A DNA stretch of 64,000 nucleotides. It comes from Pseudomonas yamanorum. Its GTDB lineage: Bacteria > Pseudomonadota > Gammaproteobacteria > Pseudomonadales > Pseudomonadaceae. The stretch is from assembly GCF_900105735.1 (NCBI RefSeq), contig NZ_LT629793.1, positions 6,634,001 to 6,698,000 of the forward strand, given 5' to 3'. The notes beneath the pieces were generated by a model, which was not told the origin of the DNA, did no database searches, and saw only the letters and a list, made by a program, of their open reading frames with translations. Shown here piece by piece: positions 24,793 through 33,699 of the stretch (position 1 is the stretch's first letter; every line of letters begins with the position of its first letter). Both the position numbers and the translations under genes were made by a program.

Positions 24793-25923
24793 ATGATCTT
24801 GCCCTACACCATCAACATCCCCGACGAACGTCTTGCCGCCATCCGCGACAAAGTCGCCGCCTACGATTGGACCCAACTTCCCGATCTGGGCGGGTGGAAG
24901 TCGGGTGTAGGCGTCAGCGACCTCAAGCGCCTGACCCGTTACTGGCTTGAGTCCTACGACTGGCGCCAGGTCGAAAAACATCTGAATCAACTACCCAACT
25001 TCATCACCGAAATTGAGGGCGAGCATCTGCATTTCCTCCATGTGCGGGGGGACGGTTCCAAGCCGCCGGTGCTGTTGCTCCACGGCTGGCCAGGTTCGTA
25101 CCTGGAGTTCGAGGCGTTGCTTGAGCCGCTGGCGGCTGACGGACACGATGTGATCGTGCCGTCGCTTCCGGGGTTTGCGTTTTCCAAGCCGATCACCGGC
25201 GTAATGGGTCCGCGCCGGGCTGCCGAACTGATGCACGGGCTGATGGTTCGTTTGTTCGGGCCATCCCGCTTCATCGTTCAGGGCGGAGACTGGGGTTCAG
25301 GCATCGCGGGCTGGATGGCCCATGACCGGCCTGAGGCGTTATTGGGAATTCACCTGAATATGGCCGACCTGCTGGCCAAGGGCACCGTTGCAACCACGGC
25401 TGAGGAGGAGGCTTTCGTCGCCCGGCGTAAAGTGCTGATCGACTGGGAAACCGGCTACAACCACCAGCAGGAAACCCGTCCGCAAACCCTGGGCGTCGCG
25501 CTGGCTGATAGCCCGGTGGGCGCCGCGGGCTGGATTCTCGAAAAAATCGGTACATGGGCCGATCTGCCCAGGACCGCTGACGGCAGCCCGGACCTCTGGC
25601 ACACCTTTACCGAAGAGCAACTGCTCACCAACATCATGCTGTATCTCGCGCCGTCTTCCATGGTCACCGCGACGTGGATGTATCACGGCAAACGCCTGGA
25701 GGGCTCATCGAGATTCCCGGCCGGCACCCGCATCCAGGTGCCAACCGGATTTGCCGCCTTTCGCGACCCGGTGTTCGTGCCGCCGCCACGCTCATTTGCC
25801 GAAAAGACCTTCAACATCGTGCACTGGAGCGAGATGCCCGCCGGCGGTCACTTTGCGGCCTGGGAGCAGCCGGCGTTGGTGCTGGCGGACTTGAGAGCCT
25901 TCATTGCTAAGGTCTGTGCTTGA
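24793..25923 (+). CDS. Epoxide hydrolase (N-terminal EHN domain, alpha/beta hydrolase)
   Basis: A 376-residue enzyme. The N-terminal EHN region ([44 protein letters not shown]) is typical of microsomal-type epoxide hydrolases. The hydrolase core has HGWPGS (97-102), nucleophile Asp166 in GGDWGS, and the catalytic His in [11 protein letters not shown]. It should open an epoxide to a diol by a covalent ester intermediate. ATG 24793 with an AGGAG site is preferred over ATG 24769. Its last 17 bp overlap the convergent argC gene. Confidence 0.88.
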   Translation: MILPYTINIPDERLAAIRDKVAAYDWTQLPDLGGWKSGVGVSDLKRLTRYWLESYDWRQVEKHLNQLPNFITEIEGEHLHFLHVRGDGSKPPVLLLHGWPGSYLEFEALLEPLAADGHDVIVPSLPGFAFSKPITGVMGPRRAAELMHGLMVRLFGPSRFIVQGGDWGSGIAGWMAHDRPEALLGIHLNMADLLAKGTVATTAEEEAFVARRKVLIDWETGYNHQQETRPQTLGVALADSPVGAAGWILEKIGTWADLPRTADGSPDLWHTFTEEQLLTNIMLYLAPSSMVTATWMYHGKRLEGSSRFPAGTRIQVPTGFAAFRDPVFVPPPRSFAEKTFNIVHWSEMPAGGHFAAWEQPALVLADLRAFIAKVCA

Positions 25924-26839
25924 TCATCAAGTCCAGGTTTTGCACGGCGGCACCTGCGGCGCCCTTGCCGAGGTTGTCGAACACCGCCGCCAGCAGGACC
26001 TGGCCCGTCTCGTAGTTTTCACACACGATCAAACGCACATCGTCCGTGCCGTTCAGCGCTTGAGGATCGAGGTAGGTCAGTTCTTTGGCGGCCTGCATCG
26101 ACAGCACCTGGACGTGATTCGTATCGCTGTAGTGCTGCGTCAGGCAGGCATGCAAGCGTGTCGCGTCCACGCCCGGGGTCAACAGCCGCAGTTGCAGCGG
26201 AATGGTCAGTACGATGCCCTGGCGGAACGCCCCGTAGGCCGGCACAAACATGGGCCTTTCCGTCAGCCCGCTTTGCAACTGAATCTCCGGCACATGCTTG
26301 TGTGCCAGCCCGAGCCCATACACCAGGAAGGCGGGCGCTTGTGAAGCATCCGCGCCCTCATGTTCCTGCACCCCGGCGCGGCCCTTGCCGGAATAACCCG
26401 ACACGGCATGAATGGTCGTCGGGTAGTCCTTGGGCAGCAGCCCGGCCTCAAGCAAGGGGCGCAACAGTCCGATCGCTCCGGTGGGGTAGCAACCGGGATT
26501 GCTGACTCGCTGCGCCGTGGCAATGCGTTGCGCCTGTTGCGGGCTCATTTCGGCGAAACCGTAGGTCCATTCAGGGTGAGTACGGTGGGCCGAACTCGCG
26601 TCGATCACTCGCACAGCCGGGTTCTGGATGCTGGCGACGGCGTCGCGTGCGGCGTCGTCGGGCAGGCAGAGAATCGCAATGTCGCAGGCGTTGATCATCT
26701 CGGCGCGCTGCTGCGGGTCCTTGCGGTGTTCCGGGCTCAGGGTGATCAGTTGCAGATCGGTGCGGTCGCGCAGGCGCTGATGGATCTGCAACCCGGTGGT
26801 GCCTTGGTCGCCGTCGATAAATACAAGAGGATTTGCCAT
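25907..26839 (-). CDS. argC: N-acetyl-gamma-glutamyl-phosphate reductase, type 2
   Basis: A 310-residue NADPH-dependent reductase of arginine biosynthesis, short (type 2) form. Features are the N-terminal [17 protein letters not shown] cofactor loop, the catalytic cysteine in [23 protein letters not shown] and a C-terminal [17 protein letters not shown]. Pseudomonads normally carry a longer type-1 ArgC, so this is probably a second copy. ATG 26839 (MANPLVF) is preferred over GTG 26848. A LysR gene is transcribed divergently 112 bp away and may control it. Confidence 0.88.
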   Translation of the reverse strand: MANPLVFIDGDQGTTGLQIHQRLRDRTDLQLITLSPEHRKDPQQRAEMINACDIAILCLPDDAARDAVASIQNPAVRVIDASSAHRTHPEWTYGFAEMSPQQAQRIATAQRVSNPGCYPTGAIGLLRPLLEAGLLPKDYPTTIHAVSGYSGKGRAGVQEHEGADASQAPAFLVYGLGLAHKHVPEIQLQSGLTERPMFVPAYGAFRQGIVLTIPLQLRLLTPGVDATRLHACLTQHYSDTNHVQVLSMQAAKELTYLDPQALNGTDDVRLIVCENYETGQVLLAAVFDNLGKGAAGAAVQNLDLMIKHRP

Positions 26840-26951
26840 GGGATGCACTCGCAGAGGAAATCAGGTGTTCCAATCTTCGGCGAGCCGCTAGGATAGGAAA
26901 AGTTGAATTTCCAAACGATGAAGTTCAGGTTTTCTGAATAAGGATTGACCC

Positions 26952-27836
26952 ATGCGCGAAATCAGCCTGGACCGCCTGCGCACACTCGTGGCGATTGCCG
27001 ACCTTGGTTCGTTCGCCGAGGCGGCCCGAATGCTGAACCTCGCGCCACCGACGGTCAGCCTGCACATTGCTGATCTTGAGTCGCGAGTGGGCGGCAAGCT
27101 GTTGTCGCGTACCCGTGGGCGGGTTCAGCCTTCGGCGATTGGCGAAACCCTGGTGGAGCGTGCACGCCGGTTGTTGGCGGATGCGGAACAGGCGCTTGAA
27201 GACGTGGAGCGGCAGGTGCAGGGCCTGGCTGGACGTGTGCGGCTGGGTGCCTCCACCGGGGCCATCGCACAGTTGCTGCCGCAAGCCCTCGAGACCTTGA
27301 GCCAACACCACCCAGCCATCGATGTGCAGGTCGCAGTGCTCACCTCGCAGGACACGCTGAAGAAACTTGCCGAAGGCGCACTCGAAATTGGCCTGGTGGC
27401 GCTGCCGCAGGCGCCAGTGAAGGGTTTGCGCATCGAGCCCTGGCGGCGGGATCCGGTCATGGCGTTTTTGCCGGCGCGCCGGGAATGCCCGGAGGTGGTG
27501 ACACCTGCTTGGCTGGCCGCCCAGCCCTTGATTCTGAATGACACCACCACCCGGCTTTCACGCCTGACTTCGGAGTGGTTCGCCAGTGACGGGCATCAGC
27601 CCACGCCGCGTATTCAACTCAACTATAACGACGCAATCAAAAGCCTGGTGGCTGCCGGTTATGGCGCTACGTTGTTGCCCCATGAAGCGAGCACGCCTTT
27701 GCCTGACAGCCGGATCGTGATGCGTCCAATCCAGCCCTTGCTGTGGCGCCAACTGGGGATTGCCCACCGCGCCGGGGACATCGAGCGGCCAACGCAACAT
27801 GTGCTGGATGTGTTGTGGGGGTTGAGTGCGGGGTAG
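26952..27836 (+). CDS. LysR-family transcriptional regulator
   Basis: A 294-residue LysR-type regulator. The N-terminal winged helix is LDRLRTLVAIADLGSFAEAARMLNLAPPTVSLHIADLESRVGGKLLSR. The substrate-binding domain runs from about residue 92 (GRVRLGASTGAIAQLLPQALETL). It is divergent from argC, the usual arrangement for a LysR regulator and its target, so control of argC or of the argC-side transcript is likely. The effector is unknown. Confidence 0.87.
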   Translation: MREISLDRLRTLVAIADLGSFAEAARMLNLAPPTVSLHIADLESRVGGKLLSRTRGRVQPSAIGETLVERARRLLADAEQALEDVERQVQGLAGRVRLGASTGAIAQLLPQALETLSQHHPAIDVQVAVLTSQDTLKKLAEGALEIGLVALPQAPVKGLRIEPWRRDPVMAFLPARRECPEVVTPAWLAAQPLILNDTTTRLSRLTSEWFASDGHQPTPRIQLNYNDAIKSLVAAGYGATLLPHEASTPLPDSRIVMRPIQPLLWRQLGIAHRAGDIERPTQHVLDVLWGLSAG

Positions 27837-27917
27837 CGCCTTAAAGTTGTGTGTACCGTGCGGGACGGGTAGCCTTGCGCCCCGATGTAACTAGCCATTT
27901 CAAGGAAGGAAGCGCGC

Positions 27918-28250
27918 GTGAGGATTTTTCAAGGAGTGATCGGGTTGGCGGGATTAGGCCTGTTGCTCGGTTGCAGCGTTGCCCAGGCTAAAGACGGTGT
28001 CTCCTTTGGCGACGATCCGCTTGGGTGGTCATTCCTGAAGTTCTCCACCTTCACCTTGCTGACTTCGGAACTGACCACCCGTCCCGGCAGCTTTCTTTCA
28101 GCCAAGAATGACGCGTTGGCGTTTGTAGGGTCCGAGGGCCAGATCCGGGGTGCGTATTTTGAGCAGGCGTTGCGGGATTTTCGCGGTGCTGGCGGTAACC
28201 CTGATGTCAGCGATGCGCAGTTTGCCGAGGCGGTGGCGGTGATTGAGTAA
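27918..28250 (+). CDS. DUF2388 periplasmic protein
   Basis: A 110-residue Pseudomonas-type DUF2388 protein with a GTG start behind AAGGAAGGA. The signal peptide is MRIFQGVIGLAGLGLLLGCSVAQA; the LLGCS could also be read as a lipobox, but the AQA-K cut is equally good. The mature domain shows the DUF2388 pattern (SFLKFSTFTLLTSELTTRP ... AKNDALAFVGSEGQIRGAYFEQALRDFR). Function unknown. It lies just upstream of the broken lipoprotein gene. Confidence 0.8.
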   Translation: MRIFQGVIGLAGLGLLLGCSVAQAKDGVSFGDDPLGWSFLKFSTFTLLTSELTTRPGSFLSAKNDALAFVGSEGQIRGAYFEQALRDFRGAGGNPDVSDAQFAEAVAVIE

Positions 28251-28291
28251 ACACGTTTCAACCCTGAACTTGACCTGCTCATGGAGAGCTT

Positions 28292-28918
28292 ATGCCATTT
28301 CGTAACGTCCTCGTTTTTACCCATCTCGCCTTAGCGCTGTTGCTTTCAGGCTGCGCAAACCCTCAGGTTGCTGTCGCACCGGCGGCGCCCTTTGATCTTG
28401 AACCCCTGGGCCAGCCGCTGGCGCAGACCAGCGTCCGTACTGCGCTGATCGACCAGATCATCGTCAAGGACCCGGTGGTGATCTCATCGCAATAGCCGGT
28501 TCTCGCGCCTTCTGATAACGATGCGCGCATCGCCAAACTACGCAAAGCAGACGGCGGCGCACTGCCTGACGGTTACTGGGCACTCTACAAACAAAACCTT
28601 GAAGCGATGCAGTACGACCTCAATCACCAGCATGACGCCGCTCGTGTGCAGTACGAGCAGACGTATCGTGACGAATTGAGCCGAGTGGATGACCGCACGC
28701 TGCAAGTCATGGCCACGGCGCCCACGACGCTGGATGAGCCGACGCGGCGTCAGTGGAACGCCCGCATGGCCGATAGACAGTCGCATTACATAAAGACCAG
28801 CGAGCAATCGCTGCGCGCCGCTGCCGATGCGCATATCAATCGCATGGCCTTGATGGACCGACAATACAACGTGTGCGCACGTAACCCGGAGTGCTGGGAT
28901 GCGCCGGTTAAGAAGTAA
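28292..28918 (+). pseudogene. Lipoprotein gene interrupted by an in-frame TAG
   Basis: The frame from ATG 28292 encodes a lipoprotein signal (LALALLLSGCANPQ) and 67 residues, then meets TAG at 28493-28495. The same frame stays open without a break for another 140 codons to TAA 28916-28918 (PVLAPSDNDARIAK ... PECWDAPVKK). The downstream half starts with no ribosome site and has no signal of its own; the later ATG at 28607 is internal. The simplest reading is a single 208-codon lipoprotein gene with one amber mutation or a sequencing error. Family not recognised; the C-terminal part is helical and contains a Cys pair (CARNPEC). Confidence 0.75.
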
Positions 28919-29046
28919 TGCGCTGTCCTTGACCATGACGCGCTGAATCATACGATTGGGCTATGAGTGCCTTAGTGACTCAGGAATTTACACAGACCTG
29001 AATCTCCTTGAGATTGGCGCGGTCGTTTTTTCAAGGAGTCAGCCAT

Positions 29047-29853
29047 ATGTCCCTACCCGAACCGTTCACCCATGCACAGCTCCCCATGACGGTCGACGGT
29101 GTGCCGTTGAGCATCGCAACGATCCACCGCGCGGGCGGCCTGGCGCCAATCGTGTTCCTGCATGGCTTTGGCTCCACCAAGGAAGACTACGCCGACATCG
29201 TCCAGCAACCTGCATTCGACGGTCACCCGTTTGTGGCCTACGACGCCCCCGGTTGCGGTGAAAGCCAGTGCGGCGACCTGTCGAAGATCTCAATCCCGTT
29301 CCTGCTGCAAACCGCCACGCAAGTGCTTGACCACTTCAACATCGAGCGCTTCCATCTAGTAGGCCACTCCATGGGCGGGCTCACCGCTCTGATGCTGGCG
29401 CACCAGTTCCCGGGCAGGGTGCTGAGCTTTGTCGATATCGAAGGCAATATCGCGCCGGAAGACTGCTTCCTCAGCCGGCAGATCGTCGACTACCCGGCAG
29501 ATGATCCCGAGGCGTTTTTCAGCGCCTTTATCGAGCGCACTCGCCAGGCACCGGCCTACGCCAGTGCGCTGTATTCGGCGAGCCTGAGGCACAAGGTGCG
29601 TGCCGGTGCGGTGCGGGGGATTTTCCAGTCCATGGTCGAGCTGTCCGATAACGCCGACCTGATGGGCAAGTTCCTCGGCCTGGAATGCCCGCGCCTGTTC
29701 ATGTACGGCGAGCAGAATGCACACCTGTCGTACCTGGCGCATATCCAGGCGCAGGGCGTGCGGCTGGCGCCGATTGCGCAGTGCGGGCACTTCCCGATGT
29801 ACTCCAACCCGATCGCGATGTGGAAGCAGATTGCGGACTTTCAGCACAGCTGA
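29047..29853 (+). CDS. Alpha/beta-fold hydrolase
   Basis: A 268-residue cytosolic hydrolase with HGFGSTKEDY (39-48), nucleophile Ser108 in GHSMGG, and a late His in AQCGHFPMYSNP. The lid segment (DYPADDPEAFFSAFIERTRQAP) is typical of small esterases and C-C bond hydrolases. AAGGAG precedes ATG 29047. A small hairpin at 29001-29015 lies in the leader. It is a single gene; substrate unknown. Confidence 0.82.
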   Translation: MSLPEPFTHAQLPMTVDGVPLSIATIHRAGGLAPIVFLHGFGSTKEDYADIVQQPAFDGHPFVAYDAPGCGESQCGDLSKISIPFLLQTATQVLDHFNIERFHLVGHSMGGLTALMLAHQFPGRVLSFVDIEGNIAPEDCFLSRQIVDYPADDPEAFFSAFIERTRQAPAYASALYSASLRHKVRAGAVRGIFQSMVELSDNADLMGKFLGLECPRLFMYGEQNAHLSYLAHIQAQGVRLAPIAQCGHFPMYSNPIAMWKQIADFQHS

Positions 29854-29954
29854 TCTCAACCGCCAGCGATCAGACAGGCCCGAAAGCACAAGACTTACGC
29901 CTCGAAACCCGGATAATGGCGGCCATATTTTGCTCGCTATTCTGGTAAACCCGC

Positions 29955-32150
29955 ATGGAAATCAAGGTCAATTTTCTCGACAACCTTCGACTTGAAGCCA
30001 AGTTCGACGACTTCACCGTGGTGGCCGACCAGCCTATTCGCTACAAAGGCGATGGCTCGGCCCCGGGTCCGTTCGATTACTTCCTGGCTTCGTCGGCGTT
30101 GTGTGCGGCTTACTTTGTGAAGTTGTACTGCGAAACCCGCAACATCCCCACCGACAACATTCGCCTGTCCCAGAACAACATTGTCGACCCGGAAAACCGC
30201 TACAACCAGATCTTCAAGATCCAGGTAGAGCTGCCGGCGGATATCTCTGATAAAGACCGCCAGGGCATCCTGCGTTCCATCGACCGTTGCACCGTGAAGA
30301 AAGTGGTGCAGGCCGGGCCGGAGTTTGTGATCGAGGAAGTGGAAAACCTGGATGCCGATGCCCAGGCATTGCTGATGCCAAGCGCGGCGTCGGATGCGGG
30401 CACCTACATCGCGGGCAAGGACCTGCCGCTGGAAACAACCATCGCCAACATGTCGGCCATTCTGGCGGGCCTGGGCATGAAGATTGAAATCGCTTCGTGG
30501 CGCAATATCGTGCCCAACGTGTGGTCGCTGCATATCCGCGATGCGCACTCGCCAATGTGCTTTACCAACGGCAAGGGCGCGACCAAGGAAGGCGCGCTGG
30601 CGTCGGCGTTGGGCGAGTTTATCGAGCGGCTGAACTGCAACTTCTTCTACAACGACCAGTTCTGGGGCGAAGACATCGCCAATGCGCCCTTCGTGCATTA
30701 CCCGGATGAGCGCTGGTTCAAGCCCGGCCGCAAGGACGAACTGCCGCCGGAGATTCTCGACGCCCATTGCCTGCATATCTACAACCGCGATGGCGAGCTG
30801 CGTGGCTCGCACCTGTACGACACCAACTCCGGCAACGAGGAGCGCGGCATTGTTTCGCTGCCGTTCGTGCGCCAGTCCGACGGCGAGGTGGTGTATTTCC
30901 CGTCCAACCTGATCGAGAACCTGTACCTCAGCAACGGCATGAGTGCCGGTAACACCTTGGCTGAAGCGCAGGTGCAGTGCCTGTCGGAAATCTTCGAGCG
31001 TGCGGTAAAACGCGAAATCATCGAAGGCGAATTCGCGCTGCCGGATGTACCGCAGGAAGTGCTGGCGAAGTTCCCGGGCATCCTGGCCGGTATTCAGGGC
31101 CTGGAAGCCCAAGGCTTTCCGGTACTGGTGAAGGATGCGTCCCTGGGCGGTGAATTCCCAGTGATGTGCGTCACCTTGATGAACCCGCGCACCGGCGGCG
31201 TATTTGCTTCGTTCGGCGCGCACCCAAGCCTGGAAGTGGCGCTGGAACGCAGCCTGACGGAACTGCTGCAAGGCCGAAGCTTCGAAGGCCTGAATGACTT
31301 GCCGCAGCCGACGTTTGAAGGCCACGCAGTGACCGAGCCGAACAACTTCGTCGAGCACTTCATCGACTCCAGCGGCGTGGTGTCGTGGCGCTTCTTCAGC
31401 TCCAAGTCGGATTACGAGTTCGTCGAATGGGACTTCTCCGGCCAGGGTGAAAACTCCAACGCCGAAGAGGCGGCAACCTTGTTTGGCATCCTCGAAGGCA
31501 TGGGCAAGGAAGTGTACATGGCGGTGTACGAGCACATCGGCGCGACCGCCTGCCGCATCCTGGTGCCGGATTATTCGGAGATCTATCCGATCGACGATCT
31601 GATCTGGGACAACACCAACAAGGCGCTGTTTTTCCGCGAAGACATCCTGAACCTGCATCGCCTTGATGAGGCTGAATTGAAGGGTCTGGTTGAGCGTCTG
31701 GTGGAAAGCGAGCTGGACGACTACACCGACATTACCACCTTGATCGGCATCGAATTTGATGACAACACGGCGTGGGGTCAGCTGACGATTCTGGAATTGA
31801 AGCTGCTGATTTACCTGGCCTTGCAGCAGTTTGAAGAGGCCAAGGAACTGGTGGAAATGTTCCAGCAGTACAACGACAACACGGTCGAGCGTGGCTTGTT
31901 CTACCAGGCCGTGAATGCGGTGCTGGAGATGGAACTGGACGAAGACCTGGAACTGGCGGACTACGAAGTGAACTTCCGCCGCATGTTTGGCAACGAGCGG
32001 ATGGATGCGGCGATAGGGTCGGTGAATGGTAGCGTGCGGTTCTATGGTTTGACGCCGACGAGCATGAAGCTGGAAGGGCTGGATCGGCACCTGCGGTTGA
32101 TCGACAGCTACAAGAAGCTGCACGCGGCGCGGGCCAATACGGCGCGCTAA
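29955..32150 (+). CDS. OsmC domain / YcaO domain fusion protein
   Basis: A 731-residue two-domain protein. Residues 1-140 form an OsmC-like domain that keeps both candidate redox cysteines, Cys50 (ASSALCAAY) and Cys112 (SIDRCTVKK). The rest is a YcaO domain with the ATP-binding glutamates (ALGEFIERLNCNFFYND, QCLSEIFERAVKREII) and the C-terminal acidic helical (TPR-like) region of E. coli-type YcaO. That protein is linked to RimO-dependent methylthiolation of ribosomal protein S12. No azole or thioamide precursor peptide or partner enzymes are nearby, so a ribosome-related role is more likely than natural-product synthesis. No strong ribosome site is seen. Confidence 0.88.
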   Translation: MEIKVNFLDNLRLEAKFDDFTVVADQPIRYKGDGSAPGPFDYFLASSALCAAYFVKLYCETRNIPTDNIRLSQNNIVDPENRYNQIFKIQVELPADISDKDRQGILRSIDRCTVKKVVQAGPEFVIEEVENLDADAQALLMPSAASDAGTYIAGKDLPLETTIANMSAILAGLGMKIEIASWRNIVPNVWSLHIRDAHSPMCFTNGKGATKEGALASALGEFIERLNCNFFYNDQFWGEDIANAPFVHYPDERWFKPGRKDELPPEILDAHCLHIYNRDGELRGSHLYDTNSGNEERGIVSLPFVRQSDGEVVYFPSNLIENLYLSNGMSAGNTLAEAQVQCLSEIFERAVKREIIEGEFALPDVPQEVLAKFPGILAGIQGLEAQGFPVLVKDASLGGEFPVMCVTLMNPRTGGVFASFGAHPSLEVALERSLTELLQGRSFEGLNDLPQPTFEGHAVTEPNNFVEHFIDSSGVVSWRFFSSKSDYEFVEWDFSGQGENSNAEEAATLFGILEGMGKEVYMAVYEHIGATACRILVPDYSEIYPIDDLIWDNTNKALFFREDILNLHRLDEAELKGLVERLVESELDDYTDITTLIGIEFDDNTAWGQLTILELKLLIYLALQQFEEAKELVEMFQQYNDNTVERGLFYQAVNAVLEMELDEDLELADYEVNFRRMFGNERMDAAIGSVNGSVRFYGLTPTSMKLEGLDRHLRLIDSYKKLHAARANTAR

Positions 32151-32170
32151 CCTGCTAGTGAGGGAACCCT

Positions 32171-32257
32171 TGTGGGAGCTGGCTTGCCTGCGATGCAGGC
32201 AACTCGGTGTATCTGGTACACCCAGTTGATGCCATCGCAGGCAAGCCAGCTCCCACA
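32171..32257. repeat. REP-type inverted repeat, GGGAGCTGGCTTGCCTGCGATG family
   Basis: TGTGGGAGCTGGCTTGCCTG... (32171-32195) is repeated inverted at 32233-32257, enclosing about 37 bp. This is the well-known Pseudomonas REP doublet type. It lies between convergent genes (osmC-ycaO and the efflux outer-membrane factor) and can fold into a long stem that may end transcription from either side. Confidence 0.85.
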
Positions 32258-32280
32258 GGGTTTAGCGTTGTCCTGACGCG

Positions 32281-33699
32281 TTACAGAGTCCAACCCAACC
32301 CCAGCGCCTTGTGCAACGACGCAAAGTCCTTGAGCAACGCCGCGTCCCCGGAAATCCGGCTTTCCTGCGCCTGATACCGCGTACGTTCCGCATCCAGCCA
32401 GTCCAGCGTGCTCGCCGTGCCTGCTTTATAACGCTGGCGCGTCAGGTCCGCAGCCCGTACCGCCGAAGACTCCACATTACGCAGCAGCACCACGTTCTGC
32501 CGCTGGTTGCCATACCGGGCCAACGCCACATCCGCATCACGCAACGCACTCAACACCACGCTTTTGTAATGCGCGAGGGCCTCGTCGCGCCCGGCTTCGG
32601 CGCCTTTGACATTGGCCGCCACCCGGCCGAAATCCAGTGCGTTCCAGGTCAAACGCGGCAACAGCAGCCAGGTGCCGCTGTCCTTGCGCGCCAGGTGCCC
32701 GGGGTCGGCCGCCGAGAACGACAAGTCACCCATCAGGCTGAGCTTGGGAAACCAGTCGGCGGTTTTCTCGCCGATCTGCGCGTTGCTGGAGGCCAGCTGG
32801 CGCTCGGCGACGCGGATGTCAGGCCGTGCTTTCAGGATCGCCGCCGGGTCGGCAAACGGCACCTGGCTCGGGATGGCGGGCAGGGCGCGGGGCGTGCTGA
32901 GCTGTGCGTCCAGCTCGCCCGGTTCCAGGCCGCAGAGCAGGTTCAGTTGATCCACGGCCTCGACAATGGAGGCTTGCAACGGCAGTCGCTGGGCCCGGGT
33001 ATTTTCTGCCTGGGTCAGTACCTGCTCCAGTTGCAACTGTGAGGCCACACCACGGCTGCGCCGTTGCTGGGTCAAGTCCAGCGCCTGCTGCTCGATGTCG
33101 ACACTGGCGTCCACCAGGGCGAGGCGTGCCTGTTGGTCGCGCAGGTCGGCGTAGGTCTGCACCACCTCGGCCGCCAACTGCACCTGGGCATCGGCCAGTT
33201 GCGCCTGCGAAGCGTCGTTTTCCGCCTGGGCCGCCTCGATGGCACGCCGGGTGCCGCCAAACAGGTCGGCTTCCCAGCTGGCATCAAAGCCGGCGAGGTA
33301 AAGGCTCAATGGCCCGCGACCGCCGCCACTGCTGCCACCCAGCGCCGAGGTGTCGGGGGAGCGCAGCTTGAGCATCGCCGCATCGCCGGTGACCTTGGGC
33401 AGGGCGTTGGCATTGGCGCCACTCAGGCTGGCCCGCGATTGCTTGAGTCGGGCCTGGGCGGTCGCCATGTCGGGGCTGTTTTGCAGCGCTTGGGCCACCA
33501 GTTGATTGAGTTGCGGATCGCCGAGGGCTTGCCACCATTGGGCGACACCCGGCGTACTCGACTCGCTGCCTGCGTGAGGCAAGCGCCCGGCCGCCAGGGT
33601 TTTTGGCGCGGCATCCGGTGCGCCATGGTAGTCCGGCCCCACAGTACAGGCTGCCAGCAGCCCGACGGTGAAGAGCAGGGGAAGTGAGCGATAAATCAT
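32281..33699 (-). CDS. Outer-membrane efflux lipoprotein (NodT/OprM family)
   Basis: A 472-residue TolC-type outer-membrane factor with a lipoprotein signal (LPLLFTVGLLAACTVGPDY), two OEP repeats (about 60-250 and 270-470) and characteristic WWQALGDPQLNQLVAQAL and LARYGNQRQNVVLLRN stretches. ATG 33699 overlaps the MFS stop by 4 bp and gives the proper signal peptide; the frame further upstream is not used. It completes the tripartite pump by opening to the outside. Confidence 0.9.
   Translation of the reverse strand: MIYRSLPLLFTVGLLAACTVGPDYHGAPDAAPKTLAAGRLPHAGSESSTPGVAQWWQALGDPQLNQLVAQALQNSPDMATAQARLKQSRASLSGANANALPKVTGDAAMLKLRSPDTSALGGSSGGGRGPLSLYLAGFDASWEADLFGGTRRAIEAAQAENDASQAQLADAQVQLAAEVVQTYADLRDQQARLALVDASVDIEQQALDLTQQRRSRGVASQLQLEQVLTQAENTRAQRLPLQASIVEAVDQLNLLCGLEPGELDAQLSTPRALPAIPSQVPFADPAAILKARPDIRVAERQLASSNAQIGEKTADWFPKLSLMGDLSFSAADPGHLARKDSGTWLLLPRLTWNALDFGRVAANVKGAEAGRDEALAHYKSVVLSALRDADVALARYGNQRQNVVLLRNVESSAVRAADLTRQRYKAGTASTLDWLDAERTRYQAQESRISGDAALLKDFASLHKALGLGWTL

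Noticed and set aside
28607..28918. A separate 103-residue gene after the short lipoprotein frame
   Set aside because: It is in the same frame as the upstream lipoprotein, its ATG lacks a ribosome site, and coding sequence continues between the TAG and that ATG.
29937..32123. A 728-codon open frame antisense to the whole OsmC-YcaO gene
   Set aside because: It is a codon-bias shadow in GC-rich DNA: the sense protein matches two known domains, while the antisense translation has no domain and an unusual His/Arg/Val-rich composition.
29955..32150. A YcaO-based azole or thioamide peptide natural-product cluster
   Set aside because: No precursor peptide, dehydrogenase, TfuA or export gene is nearby; the OsmC-YcaO form is the ribosome-linked type.
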